Shown: positions 28,446 through 38,340, numbered from the stretch's first letter. The stretch is DNA of 64,000 nucleotides from CAYFUF01 sp964394795 (GCA_964394795.1 CAYMYX010000003.1:9466-73465), one strand, 5' to 3'. Program-made: numbers and translations. The notes: a model not told the origin generated them from the sequence alone.

Positions 28446-28475
28446 AAAATGGGTAGAGAAATCTACCCATTTTTT
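28446..28475 (+). terminator. Terminator between rex and the ABC-F gene, possible attenuator
   Basis: A 12-bp perfect stem (28446-28457 with 28462-28473) with a GAAA loop is followed by five to six T. It ends 14 bp before the ABC-F start, so any transcript that includes the ABC-F start must pass it. Confidence 0.85.
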
Positions 28476-28488
28476 GTTAGGAGAGAAT

Positions 28489-30420
28489 ATGGCCCAATTA
28501 ACTGCAAAAAATATATCCAAGAATTATGGCATCCGCCCAATTCTGGAAGACATCCAATTTATCGTAAACGAAAAAGATAAAGTGGGGATAATTGGGCAGA
28601 ACGGTAGCGGAAAGACAACCTTGATGCGGATTATCGCTGGTGACTTAGAGCCCGACACTGGCTCAGTGTACCGAAGTGGTGACCTCCGCATAGGTTATCT
28701 CAAGCAGAATGTCCATATCGAATCGGAGCGGACGGTTTACGAGGAATGTAAAACCGCCTACTGGCGAGCCTTTGAAATTGAAGAGGAATTGGCTTCTTTA
28801 GAAAAACAGATGGCCGATTATGCTGACGATGAGGACCGTTTGGCTCAAGTCCTAGCCCGGTACCACAAGCTGACGGACCGTTTCGAGGAAGAGGGCGGCT
28901 TATCCTACCAGTCGGAGATTCGTGGAATGTTAAAGGGGATGGGCTTTGATGAAAGCCAGTTTACCGCTCAGGTAAACCACCTATCAGGCGGCGAAAAATC
29001 CAGGTTGGAACTTGCCATCATGCTCCTAGGTCGTCCCGATTTGCTACTTTTAGACGAGCCAACCAACCACTTGGACCGCCACGCCATTGAATTCCTAGAG
29101 GCCTTCCTTAATGATTTTAGAGGGGCCATCCTCTTAATCTCTCACGACCGCTACTTTTTAGATAAGGTTGTCAACAATATCTTCCTTATTGAACACCAAA
29201 AACTCCATGCCTACCCATGTGGGTATAAGGAGTATACGATGCGAAGGAAAAAAGATTTAGAGACCCTCCGCCACGCTTATGACAACCAACAAAAGGAAGT
29301 GGAAAGGCAAAAGGAAATCATCGACCGCTTATCTCGTTTGGGCGGATCGAAAAGGAAAAGGGGAATATCCCAATCCAGGTCCAGACAAAAGCTTTTAGAT
29401 AAGATGGAATTGATCGATGCTCCTGCCGGTGAAGACCAGCACATGAACTTCCAACTGAAACCTAAGTATGAAAGCGGGGAAGATGTTCTTACCGTGGAAG
29501 GGTTGGCGAAAAGCTTCGATGAGAATAAACTTTTCGAGGATGCCAGCTTTAACTTATATCGAGGTCAACGGGTTGGCCTTATCGGAGATAACGGAACGGG
29601 TAAGACCACCCTCTTTCGCATTTTGCTAGGTGAAGAAGAGGCGGATGCCGGTAGAGTAGCTATCGGAACTGCCGTAAAAGCCGCTTGGTTTGACCAAGAG
29701 CAAACGAGCCTGACCGATGAGAACACCGTCTTGGATGAACTTTGGGACCGGTATCCACGCCTCAACCATTATGAGGTCAGGTCCTATTTGGCCAAGTTCC
29801 AGTTCACCGGCGACGATATCTTTCAGTTGGTCGGCGACCTGTCGGGAGGGGAGAAAGCTCGCCTAGCTTTGCTCAAGTTGATGCTAAGCTCAGCAAATCT
29901 CCTACTACTAGATGAGCCCACCAATCACTTGGATATCGAATCCCGAGAGATACTGGAAGAAGCCCTCATTGATTACGAGGGGACTATCCTGGTCATCAGC
30001 CATGACCGCTACTTCTTGAACACGGTATGTGAACGGATACTTCATCTTTCACAGGATGGCATAAGGTCCTATTTAGGCAACTACGATGACTACATGAGAC
30101 AAGTCGAATTAGGTCAGCAGGTCGAGGAAGAAAGCCGGTACGAAAATAAGACTAGGCAGAAGAAGGAAGAGAAAAAGAAGCGCTTAGCTCAGAAAGAAAT
30201 TCGCCAGCTTCGGGTTCAGGTGAAAGATTTGCAAAAAGAAATCGATGAGTTGACCAAAGAGATGGAATCCTTAATAGAGGCATCCTACTTGCCTGAAGTT
30301 TATGCTGACCACGTGAAGGCGAGAGAACACCAAGACCAGATAGAAAAAATAGAAGAAGAAATCGAAAACAAAAGCCACTTGTGGTTGGAGCTGCAGATGC
30401 AGCTGGAGGAAGAAGAATGA
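28489..30420 (+). CDS. ABC-F family ATPase, YdiF type
   Basis: A soluble ABC-F protein of 643 residues; the family acts on the ribosome to relieve stalled translation, and some members give antibiotic resistance. It has two ABC domains: Walker A GQNGSGKTT near residue 36 and GDNGTGKTT near 365, with signatures LSGGEKSRLELA and LSGGEKARLALL and the joining linker region between. A highly charged coiled coil covers about 550-640. The ATG follows taggagag. Length and rex neighbourhood fit B. subtilis YdiF. Its TGA overlaps the next ATG. Confidence 0.9.
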   Translation: MAQLTAKNISKNYGIRPILEDIQFIVNEKDKVGIIGQNGSGKTTLMRIIAGDLEPDTGSVYRSGDLRIGYLKQNVHIESERTVYEECKTAYWRAFEIEEELASLEKQMADYADDEDRLAQVLARYHKLTDRFEEEGGLSYQSEIRGMLKGMGFDESQFTAQVNHLSGGEKSRLELAIMLLGRPDLLLLDEPTNHLDRHAIEFLEAFLNDFRGAILLISHDRYFLDKVVNNIFLIEHQKLHAYPCGYKEYTMRRKKDLETLRHAYDNQQKEVERQKEIIDRLSRLGGSKRKRGISQSRSRQKLLDKMELIDAPAGEDQHMNFQLKPKYESGEDVLTVEGLAKSFDENKLFEDASFNLYRGQRVGLIGDNGTGKTTLFRILLGEEEADAGRVAIGTAVKAAWFDQEQTSLTDENTVLDELWDRYPRLNHYEVRSYLAKFQFTGDDIFQLVGDLSGGEKARLALLKLMLSSANLLLLDEPTNHLDIESREILEEALIDYEGTILVISHDRYFLNTVCERILHLSQDGIRSYLGNYDDYMRQVELGQQVEEESRYENKTRQKKEEKKKRLAQKEIRQLRVQVKDLQKEIDELTKEMESLIEASYLPEVYADHVKAREHQDQIEKIEEEIENKSHLWLELQMQLEEEE

Positions 30421-31349
30421 AAATCTTTGCCTATCGGGGATATTCCGGTAATTACCCTGAAAATACGATGTTATCATTCCAAAAAGCAATTGAAGCAGGA
30501 GCTGATGGCATCCAGTTAGACATCCATTTTTCCAGAGACAAGCAGATTGTCGTCATCCATGACGACTCCTTATCCCGGATGACCAATGGCGTTGGTTTCG
30601 TTCGCCACCACAATCTGAAGGACCTGAAGAATTATGAGATCAAAGGGACCTACAAGGGCGACCGCCAGCATATGCTAACTTTGGAGGAGTACCTAACTTG
30701 GTCGAGTGGTCTGCCAGTCGTTACCAATATTTCCATCCAAAACCAAAAGTTTTACTATCCCGGTTTAGAGAATGCAGCCATGGAACTGGTCAAAAAGTTT
30801 GATATGTTTGATCGGGTCCTTATTTCTTCCAAGAGAGAATCCTCCATCGAAGATATCCAGAGAAATTGGCCTCAAGCTAAAGTGGGTTGGGAGATAAGCA
30901 ATGCCACGGACGAGGTTCTCGCTCGGTCGGTAGAGATGAAGGTTGACGCCATCATACCAACTTTAGCTAGCCTCCATGACGATTTCATTGAAAGTGCCCA
31001 CGCCCAGGGAATGAAACTCATTCCTTATACCGTCAACACGAACGATGAGCAACTTCGATTGAAGGAACTTGGGGTGGAAAGCATCATGACCATGTTTGTC
31101 GAAGCCAGTAAGAAAACCTTGGGTGAAACCGAGAATCCTTACTCCCAAGAGCAGATCGATTATGCGACATCGCCTAATGACGAGGCAGAAATTATTCCTC
31201 CTGGCCCTAGAGGTCACATCAAGAAGCAGAGCAAGAAGCTGACCGGAGGAGCCTTAGGTATCGTGGTCGGAATAATCATATCGATAACGGTGGCTGTAGT
31301 TGCCACTAAAGTAATAATGAGTTTTCTCACGCCGATATTCGGTTCGTAA
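30417..31349 (+). CDS. Glycerophosphodiester phosphodiesterase family protein with C-terminal membrane anchor
   Basis: A GDPD/UgpQ-type hydrolase of 310 residues. The N-terminal AYRGYSGNYPENTMLSFQ carries the catalytic region, although the usual HRG is here YRG, so the first histidine is replaced by tyrosine; DGIQLDIHFSRD and VVIHDDSL follow normally. A hydrophobic segment (about 277-300) at the C-terminus should anchor it in the membrane with the catalytic domain in the cytoplasm, as no signal peptide is seen. The ATG at 30417 overlaps the ABC-F stop (ATGA). Activity could be altered by the replaced histidine. Confidence 0.82.
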   Translation: MKIFAYRGYSGNYPENTMLSFQKAIEAGADGIQLDIHFSRDKQIVVIHDDSLSRMTNGVGFVRHHNLKDLKNYEIKGTYKGDRQHMLTLEEYLTWSSGLPVVTNISIQNQKFYYPGLENAAMELVKKFDMFDRVLISSKRESSIEDIQRNWPQAKVGWEISNATDEVLARSVEMKVDAIIPTLASLHDDFIESAHAQGMKLIPYTVNTNDEQLRLKELGVESIMTMFVEASKKTLGETENPYSQEQIDYATSPNDEAEIIPPGPRGHIKKQSKKLTGGALGIVVGIIISITVAVVATKVIMSFLTPIFGS

Positions 31350-31373
31350 TAAAGTGCTTATCGGAGTTGACTG

Positions 31374-31403
31374 AATCCCCTTCATCAGATGAAGGGGATT
31401 TTT
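31374..31403 (+). terminator. Terminator after the GDPD gene
   Basis: An 11-bp stem AATCCCCTTCA / TGAAGGGGATT with a 5-base loop is followed by TTTTT. Confidence 0.9.
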
Positions 31404-31443
31404 ACGTTTTGCAACAATGAAAAAGCATCTTGATAACGCGGAT

Positions 31444-31460
31444 AAGAAAACGGTTTTCTT
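31444..31460. promoter_or_regulatory. Perfect palindrome upstream of the galactose operon
   Basis: AAGAAAACgGTTTTCTT, an 8-1-8 palindrome, lies 86 bp before the mglB -35 box. Sugar operons are often controlled by LacI- or GntR-type proteins with such sites, but no regulator gene is adjacent. Confidence 0.35.
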
Positions 31461-31545
31461 TATGAACATCTTTGCTTTGTGGTAGTAAAAACTAGATATT
31501 TACATGGTTTGCTAATAGAAAATCTTTCGTTTATTTTAATACATT

Positions 31546-31574
31546 TTGACAACCTGAAAACCTTTTGCTACTAT
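31546..31574 (+). promoter_or_regulatory. Sigma-A promoter of the mgl-gal operon
   Basis: A perfect -35 TTGACA at 31546-31551, a 17-bp spacer and the -10 TACTAT at 31569-31574, 30 bp before the mglB start. Confidence 0.85.
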
Positions 31575-31604
31575 TCTAATTAGACAACAAATTAGGAGGA
31601 ATAT

Positions 31605-32702
31605 ATGAAAAAAACTGGAAAACTGATTACTCTTTTACTAGCCTTAGTTATGGTGTTTGCACTAGCTGCTTGTGAAGCTGACGATGCACCAGCAAGCACA
31701 GACTCAGGCGAAGCTACAACTGAAACATCTGAAACAACAACGGAAGAAAGCACTACAGAAGGCGAAGACACTACTGAAGGCGAAGCTAAGAAAGTCGCTG
31801 TCCTTCTTTATGACGGAACTGACACTTACATGGGTACTGTTCGTAATGCTATGCAAGAAGTTGCAGCAGACAACAATATCGAATACGAATTCCATGATGG
31901 TAAAAATGACGTAGCTACACAAACTGACCAATTGAACAACGTTATTGCTCAAGAAGTTGACGGCATCGTCGTAAACATCGTAGACGTTAACGCAGCGCCA
32001 ACTTTCCTTCAAACGCTAGAAGATTCCGGTATTCCTTACCTCTTCATTAACAGAGATATGACCGCTTCCTTCGAAGGCACAGACTCTACTATCTTTGTAG
32101 GAACCAACGCTCCTGACGCTGGTGTTATGCAAGGCGAAATGTTCATCGAATACATGGAAGGCAACGAAAACTGGGACAGAAACGGTGACGGAAAAGTTCA
32201 GTACGGTATCCTTCACGGTGGTTTAGATAACCCAGAAGCACAAGCAAGAACTGAATATGCAGTTAAGACGGTAGAAGAATCTGGCGTAGAAGTAGAAGAA
32301 CTTGGTAACCAAGTAGCTAACTGGGACACAGCGCAAGCGAAGACAGCGGTTGATGCTTGGATGCAACGCTTCCCCGATGACCTCGATGTTATCTTCTCTA
32401 ACAACGATACTATGGCCCAAGGTGCTATCGAATCATTACAACAAGTTGGTTTCAACGGCGACGATGAAGCAAACTATATCCCAGTATACGGCGTAGACGC
32501 TATCGATGCAGCTTTACAATTAGTTGAGAGCGGTGGCATGGCTGGTACAGTTAAGCAAGATAACGTAGGTATGGCAAATGCAGTCACAGCCCTCATCAGA
32601 AACAGGATGGACGGCAGAGATTGGTTAGACGGCACTGACTATGAGATTTTTGAAGACGACCTAAAGAACTCAGTGAGAATTCCATACGAAAAGGTAAAAT
32701 AA
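31605..32702 (+). CDS. mglB: Galactose/methyl-galactoside ABC transporter, substrate-binding lipoprotein
   Basis: The extracellular sugar receptor, 365 residues. The signal peptide ends in the lipobox LAAC with Cys23, followed by a Thr/Glu-rich linker to about residue 60. The mature fold has KVAVLLYDGTDTYMG, and the EF-hand-like calcium loop DRNGDGKVQYG near residue 193, a feature of MglB. Galactose (or glucose) as ligand is supported by the galM-like, galT and galK genes downstream. Confidence 0.92.
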   Translation: MKKTGKLITLLLALVMVFALAACEADDAPASTDSGEATTETSETTTEESTTEGEDTTEGEAKKVAVLLYDGTDTYMGTVRNAMQEVAADNNIEYEFHDGKNDVATQTDQLNNVIAQEVDGIVVNIVDVNAAPTFLQTLEDSGIPYLFINRDMTASFEGTDSTIFVGTNAPDAGVMQGEMFIEYMEGNENWDRNGDGKVQYGILHGGLDNPEAQARTEYAVKTVEESGVEVEELGNQVANWDTAQAKTAVDAWMQRFPDDLDVIFSNNDTMAQGAIESLQQVGFNGDDEANYIPVYGVDAIDAALQLVESGGMAGTVKQDNVGMANAVTALIRNRMDGRDWLDGTDYEIFEDDLKNSVRIPYEKVK

Positions 32703-32716
32703 GAACGAACATTGGA

Positions 32717-32749
32717 AAATCTGAGGCAGCAAGTCGCCTCAGATTTTTT
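32717..32749 (+). terminator. Hairpin terminator between mglB and mglA
   Basis: An 11-bp stem AAATCTGAGGC / GCCTCAGATTT with an 8-base loop and a T run. Partial read-through would give more binding protein than ATPase and permease. Confidence 0.85.
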
Positions 32750-32774
32750 CATGTAGTTGAGCAGAGGAGCAAAT

Positions 32775-34286
32775 ATGGAAGATAAAAAAGAGAAAGCTAT
32801 CCTGCTGGAGATGGAGGGAATCACCAAGAGCTTCCCGGGCGTTAAGGCTTTGGACAATGTCAGCTTTACCCTAGAGCGGGGAACAGTTCACGCTTTGATG
32901 GGTGAGAACGGCGCCGGTAAATCGACTTTAATGAAAATTCTCTTCGGTATCTACCACGAGGATGAAGGCAGCATTAAGATCGATGGGGTGAAGACCCAGT
33001 TTGCCAATCCTAAGCAGGCGATGGACCACGGGGTCTCGATGGTCCACCAAGAGTTAAACCAAGTTTTGAAAAGAGACGTTGCCGATAATATTCTGCTAGG
33101 CCGCTTTCCAAAGAGGGGGCCCCTCATTAATCAGAGTGAAATGTATCGGTATACAAAAGAAGTCATGGATAGATTGGGTTTGGATATCGACCCAAGAGCC
33201 AAGGTAAATACCTTATCGGTTGCTCAAAGACAGATGGTTGAGATTGCTAAAGCGGTGTCATATGACTCGAAAATTCTCGTTCTCGATGAGCCAACTTCGT
33301 CGCTAACCGAGCAAGAAGTTGAAGTGTTATTTGGTATTATTGAGCGTCTAAAAGAAAATGGCGTTGGCATTATTTATATTTCCCATAAAATGGATGAGAT
33401 TCTGCGAATCTCTGATTACATTACCATACTACGAGACGGCCAGTACGTGGCTACAGCTAGGTCGGAAGATATGACCAACGATAAGATTATTGCCTTGATG
33501 GTTGGAAGGTCTCTGGATCACGTCTATCCTCCAAAGACGAATACACCTGGTGAGACCCTATTGGAGGTGAAAAACCTAACCGGTAAATATATGCCTACGG
33601 TAAAGGAAGCCACCTTCACCTTGCGCAAAGGCGAAATCTTAGGTGTCTCCGGTTTAGTAGGTGCTCGAAGAACAGAGCTTCTTGAAACGCTATTCGGTAT
33701 CCGAACAGTGGATAGCGGCGAGATTTATGTCCATGGCAAAAAGGTTGAAAACAATAATAGTCATGATGGCATCAAAAACGGTTTTGCCTTGGTTACAGAA
33801 GAGCGTAGAGCGACGGGTATTTTCCCGGTTGCCAATATCACTTTCAATTCAACAATAGCCAACATGCGGAAGTATAAGAAGATCGCCGGCTTACTAAGCG
33901 ATGGCTTGATGAAGGAAGACAGCGAAAAAGTAGTGAAGTCTCTACGGGTAAAAACACCTAACTTAAAAACTCATATCTCCTCACTGTCCGGTGGGAACCA
34001 ACAAAAGGTCATCTTCGGCCGTTGGTTGTTGACACAGCCGGAAATTCTCTTACTGGATGAACCGACTCGAGGAATCGACGTCGGCGCCAAGTATGAAATC
34101 TACCAGCTGATTATTAATCTTGCCAACGAAGGCAAGGGGGTAATCGTGGTTTCCTCTGAGATGCCGGAATTATTTGGTATCTGTGACCGAATTATGGTCA
34201 TGAGTAACGGCCGCATCGCTGGTATCGATGATGTAGAGAACCTAGACCAGGAGAAGGTAATGACTCTGGCTACAGAATATTTATAG
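32775..34286 (+). CDS. mglA: Galactose/methyl-galactoside ABC transporter ATPase
   Basis: A double ABC ATPase of 503 residues. The first half has Walker [10 protein letters not shown] near residue 45 and signature [14 protein letters not shown]; the second has a degenerate Walker [10 protein letters not shown], and an intact signature [15 protein letters not shown] and Walker [14 protein letters not shown], the normal pattern of sugar importers. The ATG at 32775 follows gaggag. mglC starts 9 bp after its stop. Confidence 0.94.
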   Translation: MEDKKEKAILLEMEGITKSFPGVKALDNVSFTLERGTVHALMGENGAGKSTLMKILFGIYHEDEGSIKIDGVKTQFANPKQAMDHGVSMVHQELNQVLKRDVADNILLGRFPKRGPLINQSEMYRYTKEVMDRLGLDIDPRAKVNTLSVAQRQMVEIAKAVSYDSKILVLDEPTSSLTEQEVEVLFGIIERLKENGVGIIYISHKMDEILRISDYITILRDGQYVATARSEDMTNDKIIALMVGRSLDHVYPPKTNTPGETLLEVKNLTGKYMPTVKEATFTLRKGEILGVSGLVGARRTELLETLFGIRTVDSGEIYVHGKKVENNNSHDGIKNGFALVTEERRATGIFPVANITFNSTIANMRKYKKIAGLLSDGLMKEDSEKVVKSLRVKTPNLKTHISSLSGGNQQKVIFGRWLLTQPEILLLDEPTRGIDVGAKYEIYQLIINLANEGKGVIVVSSEMPELFGICDRIMVMSNGRIAGIDDVENLDQEKVMTLATEYL

Positions 34287-34295
34287 GAGAAAAGT

Positions 34296-35315
34296 ATGCA
34301 ACAGACAGAGAATAAAAGAAATCTAAAAAGCATCTTCCTTGATAAAGCCCTCATTGTGATCATGCTTTTGATCATTGCGGGAATTATCTTTGCAGATCCT
34401 CGATTTTTATCCATCAACAACTTTATGAATATCTTGAGTCAGGCATCTACCAAGTTGATTATTGCCTTGGGTGTTGCCGGCCTCATCGTACTCGCTGGAA
34501 CTGACCTTTCAGCCGGCCGTATCACAGGCTTCACTGCTGTTATCGCGGCTTCCTTACTACAGAGAACAGGGGCCATCGCTAAGTTTTTCCCTGATTTACA
34601 AGAACAACATCTCATCGTAGGTTTACTTGCAGCAATGCTCGCCGGTGGACTTCTCGGTTTATTTAACGGTTTTGGTGTAGCGAAACTCAAACTTCACGCA
34701 TTTATTGCCACCCTCGGTACTCAATTGATTACTTACGGTTTGATTCAGGCCTATATCAATGCTAACCCTAACGGTCCCCAACCTATCGGTCAACTTTCCG
34801 AGGGCTACACTAACTTCGTAAACGCGAAGATTACGATCGGAAGTGTGCAGTTCCCTGCCCTTGCCATATACGCTTTAGTCATTACCTTGATCATGTGGAT
34901 AGTGTGGAATAAGACAACACTAGGCAAAAACATGTTCGCCATCGGTGGCAACAAGGAAGCTGCTGAAGTTTCCGGTATTAACGTTGAACGTAATATTATG
35001 CTAATCTTCCTCATCTCCGGTATTTGCTATGGTATCGCCGGTTTCCTTGAGGGTGCTCGTATCGGTTCGGTAAACACAGGAACCGGTTTGAACTATGACC
35101 TTGATGCAATTTCCGCCTGCGTTATCGGTGGTGTTTCCTTCTCCGGTGGTGTCGGTTCTATCTCGGGTGTTGTCGTAGGTACTCTAATCCTAAACGTCAT
35201 CACTTACGGATTGGTCTTCCTTGGCGTACCTTCCTATTGGCAGGAAGTTATCAAGGGTGCCTTGATAATCTTTGCGGTAGCCGTTGATACCATCAAATAT
35301 CTAAAGAAGAAATAA
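34296..35315 (+). CDS. mglC: Galactose/methyl-galactoside ABC transporter permease
   Basis: The membrane subunit, 339 residues with about eight to ten hydrophobic segments. Segments VLAGTDLSAGRITGFTAVI and KNMFAIGGNKEAAEVSGIN are typical of the MglC/RbsC family, as is VIGGVSFSGGVGSISG. The last base of its TAA is the first base of the next ATG, so translation is probably coupled. Confidence 0.94.
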   Translation: MQQTENKRNLKSIFLDKALIVIMLLIIAGIIFADPRFLSINNFMNILSQASTKLIIALGVAGLIVLAGTDLSAGRITGFTAVIAASLLQRTGAIAKFFPDLQEQHLIVGLLAAMLAGGLLGLFNGFGVAKLKLHAFIATLGTQLITYGLIQAYINANPNGPQPIGQLSEGYTNFVNAKITIGSVQFPALAIYALVITLIMWIVWNKTTLGKNMFAIGGNKEAAEVSGINVERNIMLIFLISGICYGIAGFLEGARIGSVNTGTGLNYDLDAISACVIGGVSFSGGVGSISGVVVGTLILNVITYGLVFLGVPSYWQEVIKGALIIFAVAVDTIKYLKKK

Positions 35316-36187
35316 TGAAAAACGCTTATTCAAGGAGTAACTGGAAAGTTACTCCTTTAGAAAATGACCACTTGCGCGTAGAGATTCTTCCTGAACTGGG
35401 CAACATGATTTCGTCCATCATCCACAAGAAAAGAGATTTCGAATTTGTCTTCCAACCAAGCCGAGAAATCCTGCATGCACCAACCTATGGGGACGACTTC
35501 TCTAATGGCCCACGAGCGGGCATCATCGATTGTCTTCCTACGATTGATCCCTGCCATTACGAAATCACCGGCAAGGACCTAGTGGATCATGGTGACGTTT
35601 GGTCGATTCCTTGGGATGAGAGAATTGAAGGGAACGCCCAAGAAGCTTGGGTAACCTTGACCTCCATGCCCTTAGAATTTCGCAGAAGAACGAGTCTTGA
35701 TGAAAATCAAATCACGCTGACGTATACCGTAAAAAATCTTGATGCAGTTTCCCACTTTTATTTGTGGACTTTCCATGGGCTGAATAATTTCGATGAGGCC
35801 ACTCGACTCGACTTTCCGGAAGCCCTAAGAAATGTCATCAACGTCCAAAATGCGGATGAATTTCCGGCTTTACACGACTTGGGCGCCTTCGAGAAGGATT
35901 CCACCTATAAGTGGTATTTCACTGACCCCATTGAAGAGGGCTGGGTAAGCTTAACCTATCCTAAGGAGAAGCTCCGCTATACCGTTAGCTTCAATCCAGA
36001 AGAGAACCCCTACTTGGGCATCTGGATTACCACCGGTGGTTACCAAGGCGAACAGAATATTGGTATCGAACCGTGTAATGGCTTTTATGACTCCTTGGAA
36101 AAAGCAAGAGCCAATGGCAAGGTGAAGGAGATCGAAGCAGGTGCTACCGATCAATGGACGATAACGATCGCGATTGATGAAATGTAG
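35315..36187 (+). CDS. Aldose 1-epimerase-like protein (probable galactose mutarotase)
   Basis: A 290-residue beta-sandwich protein of the galactose mutarotase-like superfamily, which interconverts alpha and beta sugars. The N-terminal VEILPELGNMISSIIHKK, TFHGLNNF in the middle and NIGIEPCNGFYDSL near the C-terminus match the general pattern of the superfamily, although it is distant from classical GalM. Its place between mglC and galT strongly suggests mutarotation of imported galactose before galactokinase. Exact substrate is inferred from context. Confidence 0.75.
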   Translation: MKNAYSRSNWKVTPLENDHLRVEILPELGNMISSIIHKKRDFEFVFQPSREILHAPTYGDDFSNGPRAGIIDCLPTIDPCHYEITGKDLVDHGDVWSIPWDERIEGNAQEAWVTLTSMPLEFRRRTSLDENQITLTYTVKNLDAVSHFYLWTFHGLNNFDEATRLDFPEALRNVINVQNADEFPALHDLGAFEKDSTYKWYFTDPIEEGWVSLTYPKEKLRYTVSFNPEENPYLGIWITTGGYQGEQNIGIEPCNGFYDSLEKARANGKVKEIEAGATDQWTITIAIDEM

Positions 36188-36197
36188 AGGAGGCCAC

Positions 36198-37184
36198 ATG
36201 GCTGAATTTAGATATAACCCCCTAATTGATGATTACACCATTGTAGCAGGCAACAGGCAGAGCAGGCCTGACATGCCCAAGGACTACTGCGCCTTTTGTC
36301 CAGGTTCCGGTAAGGTGCCCGATGACTATGACGTCCTCAAGTATGACAATGATTGGCCATCGATGAAGGAAAATCCTGACGACCCTTATGAGATCGATAG
36401 CGATTTGTACCATACAAAGAAGGCTTATGGTCGGTGTGAAGTCATCCTGTATTCGCCGGACCACACTGCCAGTCTGTGGGAACTGCCCTTGCCTCATATC
36501 GAGAAGCTTGTCGATTTATGGCAAGAGCGCTACGAGGAACTTGCCCAGATTCCCGAGGTCAAGAATATTCTGATTTTTGAGAATAGGGGAGAAGAAGTTG
36601 GAACGACCCAGCCCCACCCGCATGGCCAGATTTATGCTTACGGCTATATGCCTAAACGGGCAAGAGTCGAATACGATAATTCTAAGGCTTACTATGAAGA
36701 ACATGGCGAGAGCCTGATGCTCAAGATCCGCGATGAAGAGATTAGGCTGAAGGACCGGGTGATAATGGAGAACGATGACTTTGTCGTCTTCCTTCCTTTC
36801 TACACCGATTATCCTTATGGTTGCTACATTGTCACCAAAGGAAATCTTCACAGTTTTGCGGACTTTAGCGAAGAGAACAAGAAGAACTTCGCCCAGATCC
36901 TTCGCGACTTGTTGGGCACCTACGATACCTTGTTTGACAGGCCCTTCCCCTATATGATGGGCATCTATCAGGAGCCTCTTCACAGCGAGGACTACCAGGA
37001 TGCCGACAAGTACTACCACTTTAACGTCAAGTTCTTCCCACCACTCAGAGGCAAGAACTCAATTAAATGGAATGCCTCCAGTGAGACAGCCCTTTGGGCG
37101 AAGACTAATCCCAAGGTCGTCGAAGAGTGTGCGGTAGAACTTAGAGAAGCATATGATCGTTTTAGGGAAAACCACGATGTTTGA
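36198..37184 (+). CDS. galT: Galactose-1-phosphate uridylyltransferase
   Basis: GalT exchanges UMP between UDP-glucose and galactose-1-phosphate in the Leloir pathway. The 328-residue protein has the catalytic HPH motif in TTQPHPHGQIYAYGY near residue 148 and an N-terminal CAFCPG site that can bind zinc. The ATG at 36198 follows gaggagg; an in-frame ATG further upstream lies in the preceding gene. Its end overlaps galK by 8 bp. Confidence 0.94.
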   Translation: MAEFRYNPLIDDYTIVAGNRQSRPDMPKDYCAFCPGSGKVPDDYDVLKYDNDWPSMKENPDDPYEIDSDLYHTKKAYGRCEVILYSPDHTASLWELPLPHIEKLVDLWQERYEELAQIPEVKNILIFENRGEEVGTTQPHPHGQIYAYGYMPKRARVEYDNSKAYYEEHGESLMLKIRDEEIRLKDRVIMENDDFVVFLPFYTDYPYGCYIVTKGNLHSFADFSEENKKNFAQILRDLLGTYDTLFDRPFPYMMGIYQEPLHSEDYQDADKYYHFNVKFFPPLRGKNSIKWNASSETALWAKTNPKVVEECAVELREAYDRFRENHDV

Positions 37185-38340
37185 TGCACTGCGTAAAAAA
37201 TTTGATGAGGCTTATGGCCCCTCTTCTTATGAGCCGATCCAGGTCTTTAGCCCCAGCCGGGTGAATGTCATCGGGGAGCACATTGATTACAATGGCGGTT
37301 CTGTGCTTCCCTGTGCCATTGAAATTGGCACCTTTGCCGTTGCCCGAAAGAATGATGACAACAAGCTTCGCTTAATCAGCGGAAATTTTGAGCTGGGTGG
37401 CGAATTTGACTTTCCTTTGCCCCAGGTCTGCGACGAGGGTAATGGCTGGATGAACTACGCCTTTGGTGTGGCCAAATATATCGAAGAAGCGGGCCATCTC
37501 GTTGGCGGAGCCGACATCTATCTGGAAGGCAACATTCCCAACGGAGCAGGGCTATCCTCATCTGCATCACTAGAGTTATTACTGGGCGAAATCTTCAACC
37601 TTCTTTACAACGAAGGAAAGATTGACAAGGTAGACTTGGTAAAGATTGGGATGCGTACAGAAAACGACTTTATCGGTTTGCATACCGGTATCATGGACCA
37701 ATTCATCATTGCCCTCGGTAAGAAGGACCATGCTATGCTCCTGAACACCGGCACTTTGGAATACAGCTATTATCCTTTTGTGCTAGGGGACAACAGTTTG
37801 GTCATCATGTCCACCAACTACCGAAGAGAGCTTAAGGATTCTAAATACAACGAGCGGAGAAGGGAGTGCGACGAAGCCTTAGCCATTTTGCAAAAGGTGA
37901 AGCCGGCTGAAGCCCTATGTGACTATGGCCTTGAAGACCTTGATTTATTGGACCATATCGAATCGCCCGTTGTCCGTAATCGAGCTCGCCATGCCATTAT
38001 GGAAAATGACCGGGTGGCTAAAGCAGTGGATGCTCTGGCCAGTGGAAACATCGAAGAGCTGGGCAACCTGTTAAAGCAATCCAACGACTCGCTGAGAGAC
38101 TTGTATGAAGTAACCGGACCCTACTTGGATGCGATAACGAAGCATGCCAATGACCACCCCGCATGCCTAGGTGCCAGAATGACGGGTGCAGGTTTTGGCG
38201 GTTGTGCCATTGCCATCGTCAAAGATGAGGGAATGGAAGACTTTAAGGATTATGTCGGTCAGCAATATGAGAAAGATACCAGTATAGAAGCCACGTTTAT
38301 TTCGTCCGGCGTAGCTGACGGCGTAAAGCAAGTACAATAG
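37177..38340 (+). CDS. galK: Galactokinase
   Basis: GalK phosphorylates galactose to galactose-1-phosphate. The GHMP-family signature PSRVNVIGEHIDYNGG near residue 27 (with Asn for Thr in the usual HTDYN), the ATP loop GAGLSSSASLE near 124 and the C-terminal RMTGAGFGGCAIA are present. The ATG at 37177 follows aggg; an ATG at 37153 is possible. 387 residues from the chosen start. No galE is in the operon, so UDP-galactose epimerase must be elsewhere. Confidence 0.93.
   Translation: MFDALRKKFDEAYGPSSYEPIQVFSPSRVNVIGEHIDYNGGSVLPCAIEIGTFAVARKNDDNKLRLISGNFELGGEFDFPLPQVCDEGNGWMNYAFGVAKYIEEAGHLVGGADIYLEGNIPNGAGLSSSASLELLLGEIFNLLYNEGKIDKVDLVKIGMRTENDFIGLHTGIMDQFIIALGKKDHAMLLNTGTLEYSYYPFVLGDNSLVIMSTNYRRELKDSKYNERRRECDEALAILQKVKPAEALCDYGLEDLDLLDHIESPVVRNRARHAIMENDRVAKAVDALASGNIEELGNLLKQSNDSLRDLYEVTGPYLDAITKHANDHPACLGARMTGAGFGGCAIAIVKDEGMEDFKDYVGQQYEKDTSIEATFISSGVADGVKQVQ

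Noticed and set aside
28383..28580. Possible leader peptide overlapping the rex-ABC-F terminator (MSDKMGREIYPFF...)
   Set aside because: The frame has no clear ribosome site and runs on into the ABC-F gene, so it does not look like a short regulatory leader.
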